From Zavarzinia compransoris (GTDB taxonomy: Bacteria; Pseudomonadota; Alphaproteobacteria; Zavarziniales; Zavarziniaceae): a stretch of 64,000 nt of DNA. Position 1 is the first letter of the stretch; the number at the start of each line of letters is the position of its first letter. The position numbers were made by a program, and so were the translations under genes. The notes under the pieces were generated by a model. That model was not told the origin of the DNA. It saw nothing but the letters and a program-made list of their open reading frames with translations, and made no database searches. Positions 45,993 through 53,177 of this stretch are shown here, one piece after another. The stretch spans positions 62,001 to 126,000 of the forward strand of contig NZ_QGLF01000005.1 in assembly GCF_003173055.1 (NCBI RefSeq), given 5' to 3'.

Positions 45993-46286
45993 ATGGACGA
46001 TGCCACCCGTATCCGCCTCGAAGCCGCCGCCTTCCGCCGCCTGGTCAGCCATTTGCGCGGGCGGACCGAGGTGCAGAACATCGACCTGATGAACCTTGCC
46101 GGCTTCTGCCGCAACTGCCTGTCCAACTGGCTGAAGGACGCGGCCGACGGCGAGGGCGTGGCCCTGACCAAGGACGAAGCCCGGGAAGCGGTCTACGGCA
46201 TGCCCTATGACGATTGGAAACGGCTCTACCAGCGCGAGGCGACGCCGGAACAGCAGGCCGCCTTCGCCGCGAAGGCCGAGGCATAA
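45993..46286 (+). CDS. DUF1244 protein
   Basis: A 97-residue protein of DUF1244, common in alpha- and gammaproteobacteria. It has FRRLVSHLRGRTEVQNIDLM, AGFCRNCLSNWL with two cysteines, and the conserved end AREAVYGMPYDDWK. The CxxC suggests metal binding, which is unproven. CGGAG lies 7 bases before the ATG at 45993; an ATG two codons upstream also exists. Confidence 0.87.
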   Translation: MDDATRIRLEAAAFRRLVSHLRGRTEVQNIDLMNLAGFCRNCLSNWLKDAADGEGVALTKDEAREAVYGMPYDDWKRLYQREATPEQQAAFAAKAEA

Positions 46287-46381
46287 TCTCCTGGGATTTG
46301 AGAAAGATCAGGGCGTTCGCCGCCCGGTCGCGCCATAGGGACGGGGTTTCGCCTTTTCCAAACCCGCTCTAGTCTCGGCCC

Positions 46382-47731
46382 ATGACCGCCTTCGATCCCG
46401 ACCTCCATGATTCGGAGGAGCGCGACAACCCCGGTGCCTCGCTGACCAAGGCGGCGACGGGCGCCCCCTTGCGCCTGCGCACCCTGATCCTGCTGCGCTG
46501 GCTGGCGGTGGGCGGGCAGGCCGGGGCGCTTTTCGTCGTTTCCGTCGTGCTCGGCTTTCCGATGCCGACACTGGCGATCGCCATCCCGATCGCGGCTTCG
46601 GTCCTGCTCAACCTGATCCTGCAGGTGGCCTATCCGGCGACCAAGCGCCTGTCGGACCGGGAGGCGGGGCTCTATCTCGCCTATGACGTGCTGCAACTGG
46701 CGGCCCTGCTCTATCTGACCGGCGGATTGCAGAACCCCTTCGCCTTCCTGATCCTGGTGCCGGTGACGATCTCGGCGACGATCCTCGATCTCGGCCTGAC
46801 CATCGGCCTGGGCGCGCTGGCGCTCGCCTGCATCACCCTGCTGTCCTTCCTGCACCTGCCCCTGCCCTGGCGGGGCGAGCCCTTCGACCTCGACCCCATC
46901 TATGTCGTCGGGATCTGGACCAGCCTCGCCCTCGGCATGGGCTTCATCATCACCTATGCCTGGCGGGTGGCGGCGGAGGCGCGGCGCCTGTCGAGCGCGG
47001 TGGCGGCAACGCGCGACGCGCTGGCCAAGGAACAGCAATTGTCGGCCCTCGGCGCGCTTGCCGCCGCGGCCGCGCACGAACTGGGCACGCCGCTGGCCAC
47101 CATCGCCGTCGTCGCCCGCGAACTGGCGGACGAGATCGGCGACGGCCCCCATGGCGACGACATCGGCATCCTGCTGGCCCAGAGCAAGCGCTGCCGGGAA
47201 ATCCTGTCCCAATTGTCGCGCCGGCCGGAAGACATGCGCGACACCACCTTCTCGGTCCTGCCGCTGACCACCCTGGTCGAGGCGGCGGCGGCGCCCCATC
47301 TCCGCCGCGCGCTGCGCTTCGAGATCGCGGCGACGGGCGACGGCCCGGAACCCCTGCTGCGCCGCGCCCCCGAAATCATCCACGGCCTCGGCAATCTGGT
47401 CGAGAATGCCATGCGCTTCGCCCGCGAACAGGTGACCATGATCATCGACTGGGACGCGGACGAAGTGGTGGTCGCGGTCAGCGACGACGGCCCGGGCTTT
47501 CCCGCCGAAGTGCTGGAATCCCTGGGCGAGCCCTATGTCACCACGCGGAAGGGCGAGGGGCTGGGCCTCGGGGTCTTCATCGCCAAGACCCTGATCGAGC
47601 ATTCCGGCGGCCAGATCAGCTTCTTCAACCGTGTCGGCCGCGGGGCCGAGGTTGCCATTCGCTGGCCCCGGGGCATATTGGACATCGGTGACAAGATGAA
47701 TGTACCGGCGGCCGGGGCCGCCGAAAGATGA
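46382..47731 (+). CDS. regB: Redox-sensing histidine kinase RegB/PrrB/ActS
   Basis: RegB controls photosynthesis, respiration, nitrogen and carbon fixation genes in alphaproteobacteria in response to redox state. The 449-residue product has six membrane helices to about residue 195, the quinone-linked motif GGLQNPFAF, the H-box AAHELGTPLATIA with His232, and the redox-box cysteine C271 (KRCREIL). The His-Cys spacing (39) is close to that of Rhodobacter RegB. The HATPase has GEGLGLGVFIAKTL. Paired with regA. Confidence 0.93.
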   Translation: MTAFDPDLHDSEERDNPGASLTKAATGAPLRLRTLILLRWLAVGGQAGALFVVSVVLGFPMPTLAIAIPIAASVLLNLILQVAYPATKRLSDREAGLYLAYDVLQLAALLYLTGGLQNPFAFLILVPVTISATILDLGLTIGLGALALACITLLSFLHLPLPWRGEPFDLDPIYVVGIWTSLALGMGFIITYAWRVAAEARRLSSAVAATRDALAKEQQLSALGALAAAAAHELGTPLATIAVVARELADEIGDGPHGDDIGILLAQSKRCREILSQLSRRPEDMRDTTFSVLPLTTLVEAAAAPHLRRALRFEIAATGDGPEPLLRRAPEIIHGLGNLVENAMRFAREQVTMIIDWDADEVVVAVSDDGPGFPAEVLESLGEPYVTTRKGEGLGLGVFIAKTLIEHSGGQISFFNRVGRGAEVAIRWPRGILDIGDKMNVPAAGAAER

Positions 47732-47759
47732 TGGCACAAGCGGCGGCCGGGGCCGCCGA
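47706..47759 (+). repeat. Pair of 19-bp direct repeats, each a GC palindrome, between regB and regA
   Basis: The same 19 bases occur at 47706-47724 (end of regB) and 47741-47759 (gap before regA). Each contains GGCGGC-CGGG-GCCGCC, able to form a 6-base stem with a 4-base loop. They precede the regA ribosome site (GGGAGAAAA). They may modulate regA expression relative to regB, or be a simple duplication. Confidence 0.6.
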
Positions 47760-47777
47760 TGCAGGTCGGGAGAAAAA

Positions 47778-48341
47778 ATGAACATGGAAACGACGCCGGC
47801 CCCTTCGACCGTGGACCCCAGCCGGACCCTGCTGCTGGTCGACGACGACGATACCCTGCGCGAGCGTCTGGCACGGGCCCTGGCCAAGCGCGGCTATGCC
47901 GTGACCTCGGCCGGTTCCGTCGCCGAGGGCATCGCCGTGGCGCGCAGCCAGCCGCCGCGCTTCGCCGTCTGCGACCTGCGGCTGGCCGACGGCAACGGGC
48001 TCGACGTCGTCGCCGCGATCCGGGAAACCAACCCGGAGGCGCGCATCATCATGCTGACCGGCTATGGCAATATCGCCACCGCCGTCGCCGCGGTGAAGGC
48101 CGGCGCCCTGGATTACCTGGCAAAGCCCGCCGATGCGGACGATATCCATGCCGCGCTTCAGGCCAGCGGGGACGAGCGGCCGGAACCGCCGGAACGGCCG
48201 ATGTCGGCCGACCGGGTGCGCTGGGAACACATCAACCGGGTCTATGAACTGTGCGAGCGCAATGTCTCGGAAACCGCGCGGCGCCTGAACATGCATCGCC
48301 GCACGCTTCAGCGCATCCTGGCGAAACATTCGCCGCGCTGA
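47778..48341 (+). CDS. regA: Response regulator RegA/PrrA/ActR
   Basis: RegA is the DNA-binding partner of RegB. The 187-residue product has a receiver domain (LLLVDDDDTLRERL, phospho-acceptor D66 in VCDLRLADGNG, the MLTGYGNIATAV loop, YLAKPAD) and a short linker to a Fis-like helix-turn-helix (NVSETARRLNMHRRTLQRIL) that is nearly invariant in the family. GGGAG lies before the ATG at 47778, 46 bases after regB. Confidence 0.95.
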   Translation: MNMETTPAPSTVDPSRTLLLVDDDDTLRERLARALAKRGYAVTSAGSVAEGIAVARSQPPRFAVCDLRLADGNGLDVVAAIRETNPEARIIMLTGYGNIATAVAAVKAGALDYLAKPADADDIHAALQASGDERPEPPERPMSADRVRWEHINRVYELCERNVSETARRLNMHRRTLQRILAKHSPR

Positions 48342-48349
48342 ACGGAAAA

Positions 48350-48371
48350 GGGCCCCGGCGTACCGGGGCCC
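48350..48371 (-). terminator. Terminator between convergent regA and the diiron-protein gene
   Basis: A perfect 9-base GC stem (48350-48358 with 48363-48371) has a 4-base loop. On the minus strand it is followed by TTTTCC, so it should end the diiron-protein transcript; on the plus strand the tail is CCCTTGG, weaker for regA. Confidence 0.75.
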
Positions 48372-48410
48372 CCCTTGGTCAATTCACTGCGTGGTCAGTT
48401 CACCGCGCGC

Positions 48411-49526
48411 TCAGGCGAGCTTGCCGGCGCGCTTCCTGTTCTTGTTGATGTCCTTCAGGTATTCGATGCCTTCCTCGGCGATGGCATCGCCCACCATATA
48501 GTCGCCCTCCGCCTTCAGCTGGATCATGTCGACATATTGCTCGTAGAACCAGCGGGTGCGGTCGGTGATGATGCCGGCGTTCAGCAGGGTCTTGATCAGC
48601 ACGCGGAAGATGTCGGTGCCGTCCTTCATGCGGTCGCGGCGCATGTCGTCGGTCGCGGCTTCGAGCACGGCGGCCTGCACCCAGGCGGGATCGAGGCCCA
48701 GGCGCTCGTAGATCCAGCCCTTCTGGTCCGGCGAGACGAGGTTGAAGAACAGCGACTGGAAGCAGGACAGCGCCCAGTCCTCGACCTTGTTGTGCTCCTC
48801 CTCCGACAGTTTGGGCATGGTCCGGTCGGCCCAGATCTTGCCGAACTTGTGGTGGAAGGCTTCGTCGGTCATGACCAGCTGGGTGGTGCGCTTCAGCAGC
48901 GGATCGAAGGTCTTGGCGTGCAGCATGGCGAAGGCGCCCATGGCCAGCCCTTCGACCAGCATCTGCATGCCGACCAGCTTCTTGTAGACTTCCTCGGCCA
49001 GCACCAGTTCCGAAAGCAGGTTGCCGAGGATCGGGCCGACCGGCGCCGGCTTGCCCCAGCGCGCCTGGATGTAGCGGGTGAAGGCGGTAACGTGGCGCGC
49101 CTCTTCCCGGGCCTGGTTGGCGGCATATTCCTGCGCGCCCGGATCGACCAGGATGTGGCACAGGCTGGCGGACAGGCCCAGCGCGCCCTGTTCGCCGTGC
49201 AGGATCGACGACAGCGACCAATGGGTATTCATGTTGATCAGCTGGATCTTCTGCTTCTCGTCCAGCTTGTCGGCGACCGCCGACTGCAGTTCCACCATGA
49301 TGTCGGCGGGCAGCAGCGGCTGGTTCTCCATGTCGAAAGGCTGGCTGAAATCGATATAGGCGGGGTCCAGCGGGTCCCAGAAATGGTCGTGGGTGGCGGT
49401 GATGATCTTGTCGAAGGCGGTGGAGCGGGCGCCGTAGCGCTCGACCTGGATCATCGCGCCGAAGTCGCTCGGACGGACGGTGTTATAGGCCGGGTCCTTG
49501 GTGATCTGGGTGACCACTGCGTTCAT
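48411..49526 (-). CDS. Ferritin-like diiron protein, hydroxylase/R2-like
   Basis: The 371-residue product has the full set of carboxylate and histidine ligands for a diiron site: E112 (HGEQGA), E142-x2-H145 (EEARH), E192 (LVEGLA) and E222-x2-H225 (DEAFHH). This spacing is that of ribonucleotide reductase R2-like and bacterial multicomponent monooxygenase hydroxylases. The gene stands alone: no reductase, coupling protein or second hydroxylase subunit is nearby. An AGGGAGGGAAG site precedes the ATG at 49526. A stand-alone oxygenase, oxidase or iron/oxygen-responsive protein is likely; substrate unknown. Confidence 0.8.
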   Translation of the reverse strand: MNAVVTQITKDPAYNTVRPSDFGAMIQVERYGARSTAFDKIITATHDHFWDPLDPAYIDFSQPFDMENQPLLPADIMVELQSAVADKLDEKQKIQLINMNTHWSLSSILHGEQGALGLSASLCHILVDPGAQEYAANQAREEARHVTAFTRYIQARWGKPAPVGPILGNLLSELVLAEEVYKKLVGMQMLVEGLAMGAFAMLHAKTFDPLLKRTTQLVMTDEAFHHKFGKIWADRTMPKLSEEEHNKVEDWALSCFQSLFFNLVSPDQKGWIYERLGLDPAWVQAAVLEAATDDMRRDRMKDGTDIFRVLIKTLLNAGIITDRTRWFYEQYVDMIQLKAEGDYMVGDAIAEEGIEYLKDINKNRKRAGKLA

Positions 49527-49656
49527 CTGTCTTCCCTCCCTTTATGCACGCCCGTCGCTGCGGGGTGATCTGATTTTCTGTCAGTGTAGGGGCGGGTCCC
49601 GGGCTTGGCAACAGGAAAGCGAACCAAACTCATGTTTTGGACGCTTGTCCCGGGCC

Positions 49657-51231
49657 TCAATGGTCGGCAGCGGCGGCGTTGAAGGCGCCGCGGCGCATGA
49701 AGGGGATCAGGACCAGGATGGCGAAGAAGGTGATCGACATGATCAGCAGGACATCGGTGAAGGCGAGGACATAGGCTTCGCGCTGGGCGATCTGGCGGAT
49801 CAGGGCGATGGCCGCGCTGTCGCCGTCGATGGTACCGCCGGCAAGGTCGGAGAGATGGCTGGACAGGCCCTCGATCATGCCGGTGGCGACCGGGCGGGCG
49901 GCATTCACCGCTTCCGAGAGGCGCGACAGGTGATGCGCCAGCCTATCGGTCAGCAGGGTGTTGATGATGGCGAGGCCGAAGGCGCCGCCGGTATTGCGCA
50001 TCAGATTGTAGAGGCCCGAGGCATTCTTCATCTGGTCCGGCCGGACCGAGCCGAGCGCCAGCATATTGGCCGGGATCATGCACATCATGATGCCGAGGCC
50101 GCGCACCGCCTGGGGCAGGACGAAGGCGTCGAAATCGGATTCGGAGGTCAGGAAACTGTTCAGGTAGACCCCGAGGGCGAAGAAGAACAGGCCGATGCCG
50201 AGGATCGCCCGGGCGTCGAACTTGCGGCACAGGATGCCGGCGATGGGCGTCGCCAGGAACTGGCACAGGCCGGTCACCGCCAGCACGGTGCCGATGTGAT
50301 AGCTGTCGTAGCCGGAGACCCGGCCGAGGAACAGCGGCAGGACATAGACCGAGCCGTACATGCCGAAGCCGATCGCGAAGGCGACGACGCAGCCGATGGC
50401 GAAATTGCGGTTGGTGAAGACCCGGAGGTCGATCACCGGCCGGGCGAAGGTGAAGGCGCGCCAGAAGAACCAGACCGCGCCGACCACGCCGAGCACGGTG
50501 AAAAGCAGGATCTCGTCCGACTGGAACCAGTCGTTCTTGTTGCCTTCCTCGAGCACGAATTGCAGGGAGCCGAGGAAGAGTGCCACGGCGAAGATCCCCG
50601 CGAGGTCGAAGCCGCGCAGCAGCTTCAGGTTCGGCCGGTCGATATCCATCAGGGTGGCGGTGCCGATGGTGACCAGGATGCCCGGCGCGATGTTCAGCAG
50701 GAACAGCCAGTGCCACGACAGGGCGGAGGTGATCCAGCCGCCCAGCGTCGGCCCCAGGGTCGGGCCCATGGTGGCGATCAGGCCCATGAGGATCGAAGCC
50801 TTCGGGTTGTTCCGCCCGAGCACGAAATAGGAGGTGGCGAAGACTGTCGGGATCATCGCTCCGCCCAGGAAGCCCTGAAGCACCCGGAAGGCGATCATGG
50901 ATTCGATCGACCAGGCGAAGGCGCAGGCGAAGCTCGCCAGGGTGAAGCCGCCGCAGGAAATGACGAACAGCCAGCGCGTGGACATCACCTGGCTGAGCCA
51001 GCCCGACAGCGGGATGATGATGACCTCGGCGATCAGGTAGGACGACTGCACCCAGCCGATCTCGTCCGGCGCGGCGCCGAGGCCGGCCTGGATCTCGGAC
51101 AGGGACGAGGCGACGATCTGGATGTCCAGGATCGCCATGAACATCCCGACCACCATGATGAAGAAGCCGACCAGATGGCGCCTCTCCGGCTTCGGGTCGG
51201 CCAGGGCGTCGGCAGTCGCGGCGACGGACAT
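49657..51231 (-). CDS. DHA2-family (EmrB/QacA) multidrug efflux transporter
   Basis: A 524-residue MFS protein with about 14 helices. It has the DHA2 hallmark MFMAILDIQIV in helix 1, GWLSQVMSTRWLF (motif A region) and GPTLGPTLGGWI (motif C). With the adjacent HlyD protein it forms an EmrAB-type pump spanning the inner membrane and periplasm. It starts 18 bases downstream of the HlyD stop. A divergent TetR gene likely controls both. Confidence 0.91.
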   Translation of the reverse strand: MSVAATADALADPKPERRHLVGFFIMVVGMFMAILDIQIVASSLSEIQAGLGAAPDEIGWVQSSYLIAEVIIIPLSGWLSQVMSTRWLFVISCGGFTLASFACAFAWSIESMIAFRVLQGFLGGAMIPTVFATSYFVLGRNNPKASILMGLIATMGPTLGPTLGGWITSALSWHWLFLLNIAPGILVTIGTATLMDIDRPNLKLLRGFDLAGIFAVALFLGSLQFVLEEGNKNDWFQSDEILLFTVLGVVGAVWFFWRAFTFARPVIDLRVFTNRNFAIGCVVAFAIGFGMYGSVYVLPLFLGRVSGYDSYHIGTVLAVTGLCQFLATPIAGILCRKFDARAILGIGLFFFALGVYLNSFLTSESDFDAFVLPQAVRGLGIMMCMIPANMLALGSVRPDQMKNASGLYNLMRNTGGAFGLAIINTLLTDRLAHHLSRLSEAVNAARPVATGMIEGLSSHLSDLAGGTIDGDSAAIALIRQIAQREAYVLAFTDVLLIMSITFFAILVLIPFMRRGAFNAAAADH

Positions 51232-51249
51232 GAGCGGAAGCCCCCGTGC

Positions 51250-52320
51250 TTACCTGTTCTCGGCCAGCGCCGCCGGCGCCGGCAGATAGGCGACGTCCGC
51301 CGGCGCGACCGAGGTGTCGACCGTGGCGACCACCGACAGGCCGGGCACGAGGCGGCCCAGGCTCTGGCCGGCATCGAGGCGGATCTTCACCGGCACGCGC
51401 TGGACCACCTTGGTGAAATTGCCGCTGGCGTTTTCCGGCGGCAGCAGGCTGAACAGCGCGCCGGACGCCGGGCTCAGGCTTTCGACGGTGCCGCGCAGGC
51501 GGACGCCGGGCAGGGCGTCGACGGTGATTTCCACCGGCTGGCCCGGGCCCATGCCGGCCAATTGGGTTTCCTTGAAATTGGCCTCCACCCAGAGATCGTT
51601 CACCGGCACGACCGACAGCAGCACGGCCCCCGGCCGGGCATATTGGCCGGCGACCACGCCGCGATTGCCGACGACGCCGTCGACCGGCGCGCGGACGAAA
51701 GTATCCGCCAGGTTCTGGTCGGCCAGGGCGGCCTGGGCGCGGGCCTGGTCGAGGGCGGCCTGGGCCTCGGTCAGCTTGCCCTTGAGGATCGCAAGCTCGG
51801 CCTGCTCGACCGCGACATTGGCGCGGGCGCGGGCCAGGGCCGCCTGGGCCTTGGCATTGTCGGCGGTGGCGGTGTCCAGGTTCTGGCGGGTGGCGAAATC
51901 GCTGGTCGCCAGTTTCGACAGGCGGGCAAGGTCGCGGGCGGCGCGTTCCGCCTCGGCGCTGGCGCTGGCCTCGTCCGCCTCGGCGACGGTGATGCGCAGG
52001 GCCTGCTGGTCGGCCTGGCGCGCCAGGGTGTCGAGGTCGGCCGCGGCGGCCGCGGCGGCGGCCCGCGCGGCTTCGGCCTGGGCGCGATAGGTGGAATCGT
52101 CGATCCGCAGCAGGACGTCGCCGGCGCGGACCATCTGGTTGTCGCCGACCATCACCGCCGCGACCGCGCCCTGCACCTTGGCGCTGATCGGCGCGATATC
52201 GGCATGGACATAGGCGTCGTCGGTGCTGATCAGGTGGCGGGTGAGGAACAGCCAGCCGGCAAAGGCGAGCGCACCGATCACGAAAACCCCGATCAGGCCG
52301 AGCTTCACTTGCGGCTTCAT
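51250..52320 (-). CDS. HlyD/EmrA-family membrane fusion protein
   Basis: The 356-residue product has one N-terminal membrane helix (LGLIGVFVIGALAFAGWLFL), a lipoyl half-motif near 50-70 (VKGQ-type VQGAVAAVMVGDNQMV), a long coiled-coil hairpin (about 85-200) and a beta-barrel (about 210-330). It is the periplasmic adaptor of the EmrB-like pump encoded next. The ATG at 52320 follows GACGAGA; an in-frame ATG at 52335 is the alternative. Confidence 0.9.
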   Translation of the reverse strand: MKPQVKLGLIGVFVIGALAFAGWLFLTRHLISTDDAYVHADIAPISAKVQGAVAAVMVGDNQMVRAGDVLLRIDDSTYRAQAEAARAAAAAAAADLDTLARQADQQALRITVAEADEASASAEAERAARDLARLSKLATSDFATRQNLDTATADNAKAQAALARARANVAVEQAELAILKGKLTEAQAALDQARAQAALADQNLADTFVRAPVDGVVGNRGVVAGQYARPGAVLLSVVPVNDLWVEANFKETQLAGMGPGQPVEITVDALPGVRLRGTVESLSPASGALFSLLPPENASGNFTKVVQRVPVKIRLDAGQSLGRLVPGLSVVATVDTSVAPADVAYLPAPAALAENR

Positions 52321-52351
52321 TGCATCTCGTCCCATGATGGCGGAAGGTGAA

Positions 52352-52369
52352 CTGAACGGTTTAGTTCAG
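52352..52369. promoter_or_regulatory. Candidate TetR operator in the emrA-tetR divergent region
   Basis: CTGAAC (52352-52357) and GTTCAG (52364-52369) form an 18-base palindrome with a 6-base spacer, about 30 bases before the emrA-like start and about 105 before the TetR start. Size and position fit a TetR-dimer site. Confidence 0.55.
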
Positions 52370-52475
52370 GCGGAATATAACACCCGGACCGCGGATTTAC
52401 AGCCGGCTTCTCCATGCAGCATTCGCATGGCAGATCCGGTACGCTGTGGGCGGGCGACGATCAGCAGAGGACGGG

Positions 52476-53120
52476 ATGCAGCCGGCGGGGAACGAGGACG
52501 GCGCGGCGACGGCCGCGCCATCGGCGAAATACGAGCAGGTGATGGCGGCGGCGTCCGAACTGTTCCTCGACCATGGCTTCGCCGGCACGTCGATGGATGC
52601 GGTGGCCCGGGCGGCGGGCGTGTCCAAAGCGACGGTCTATGCCTATTTCGCCTCGAAGGAGGATCTGTTCGAGGCGATGGTGGCGCGCGGCTCGGCCCAG
52701 CGCTTCGCCAGCCTGATGCATCCCGATCTCGATTCCCTGGATCTCCGGGACGCGCTGTCCCGCGTCGCCCATGAATTCCTGGCCGTGCTGACCAGCGCCC
52801 AGTCCCTGAAGACCATGCGCGCGGTGATGGCCGAGGCGGGGCGCCGTCCCGATCTCGCCGCCCGCTTCTATCGCGCCGGGCCCGGCCGGGTGGTGGCGGC
52901 GCTGACCGCCTATCTCGCCCGGGCGCAGAGCCGGGGCCTGCTGGCGACCGACGATCCGCGGACCGCGGCCGAATTGTTCTTCGGCATGATCCGCGGCGAC
53001 CTGCACCTGCGCCGCCTGCTCGGCCTTGCCGATACGCCGGACACGGCCGAGGTCGCCCGCCTGGCCGATGCCGCCGTCGATCTCTTTCTCCGCGCACACC
53101 GGCAGGCGAAACCCGCTTAA
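52476..53120 (+). CDS. TetR/AcrR-family transcriptional regulator
   Basis: A 214-residue repressor with the N-terminal helix-turn-helix TSMDAVARAAGVSKATVYAYF at about 45-65 and a C-terminal ligand domain of the TetR_C AefR type (HEFLAVLTSAQSLKTMRAV). It is divergent from the EmrAB-like pump and is the probable sensor that de-represses it on ligand binding. The ATG at 52476 follows AGAGGACGGG. About 100 bases separate it from the candidate operator. Confidence 0.87.
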   Translation: MQPAGNEDGAATAAPSAKYEQVMAAASELFLDHGFAGTSMDAVARAAGVSKATVYAYFASKEDLFEAMVARGSAQRFASLMHPDLDSLDLRDALSRVAHEFLAVLTSAQSLKTMRAVMAEAGRRPDLAARFYRAGPGRVVAALTAYLARAQSRGLLATDDPRTAAELFFGMIRGDLHLRRLLGLADTPDTAEVARLADAAVDLFLRAHRQAKPA

Positions 53121-53177
53121 CGTCGGAATGGCCCGGCTGATAGACTGCCGCCGCCGGCGGGGGGAGACGGCAGCGAG

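Noticed and set aside
49498-52350. 950-codon plus-strand frame opposite the efflux pump genes
   Set aside because: Composition (Gly/Asp/His/Gln/Arg-rich) is typical of the antisense frame of a GC-rich membrane-protein gene; the opposite strand has complete EmrB and HlyD genes.
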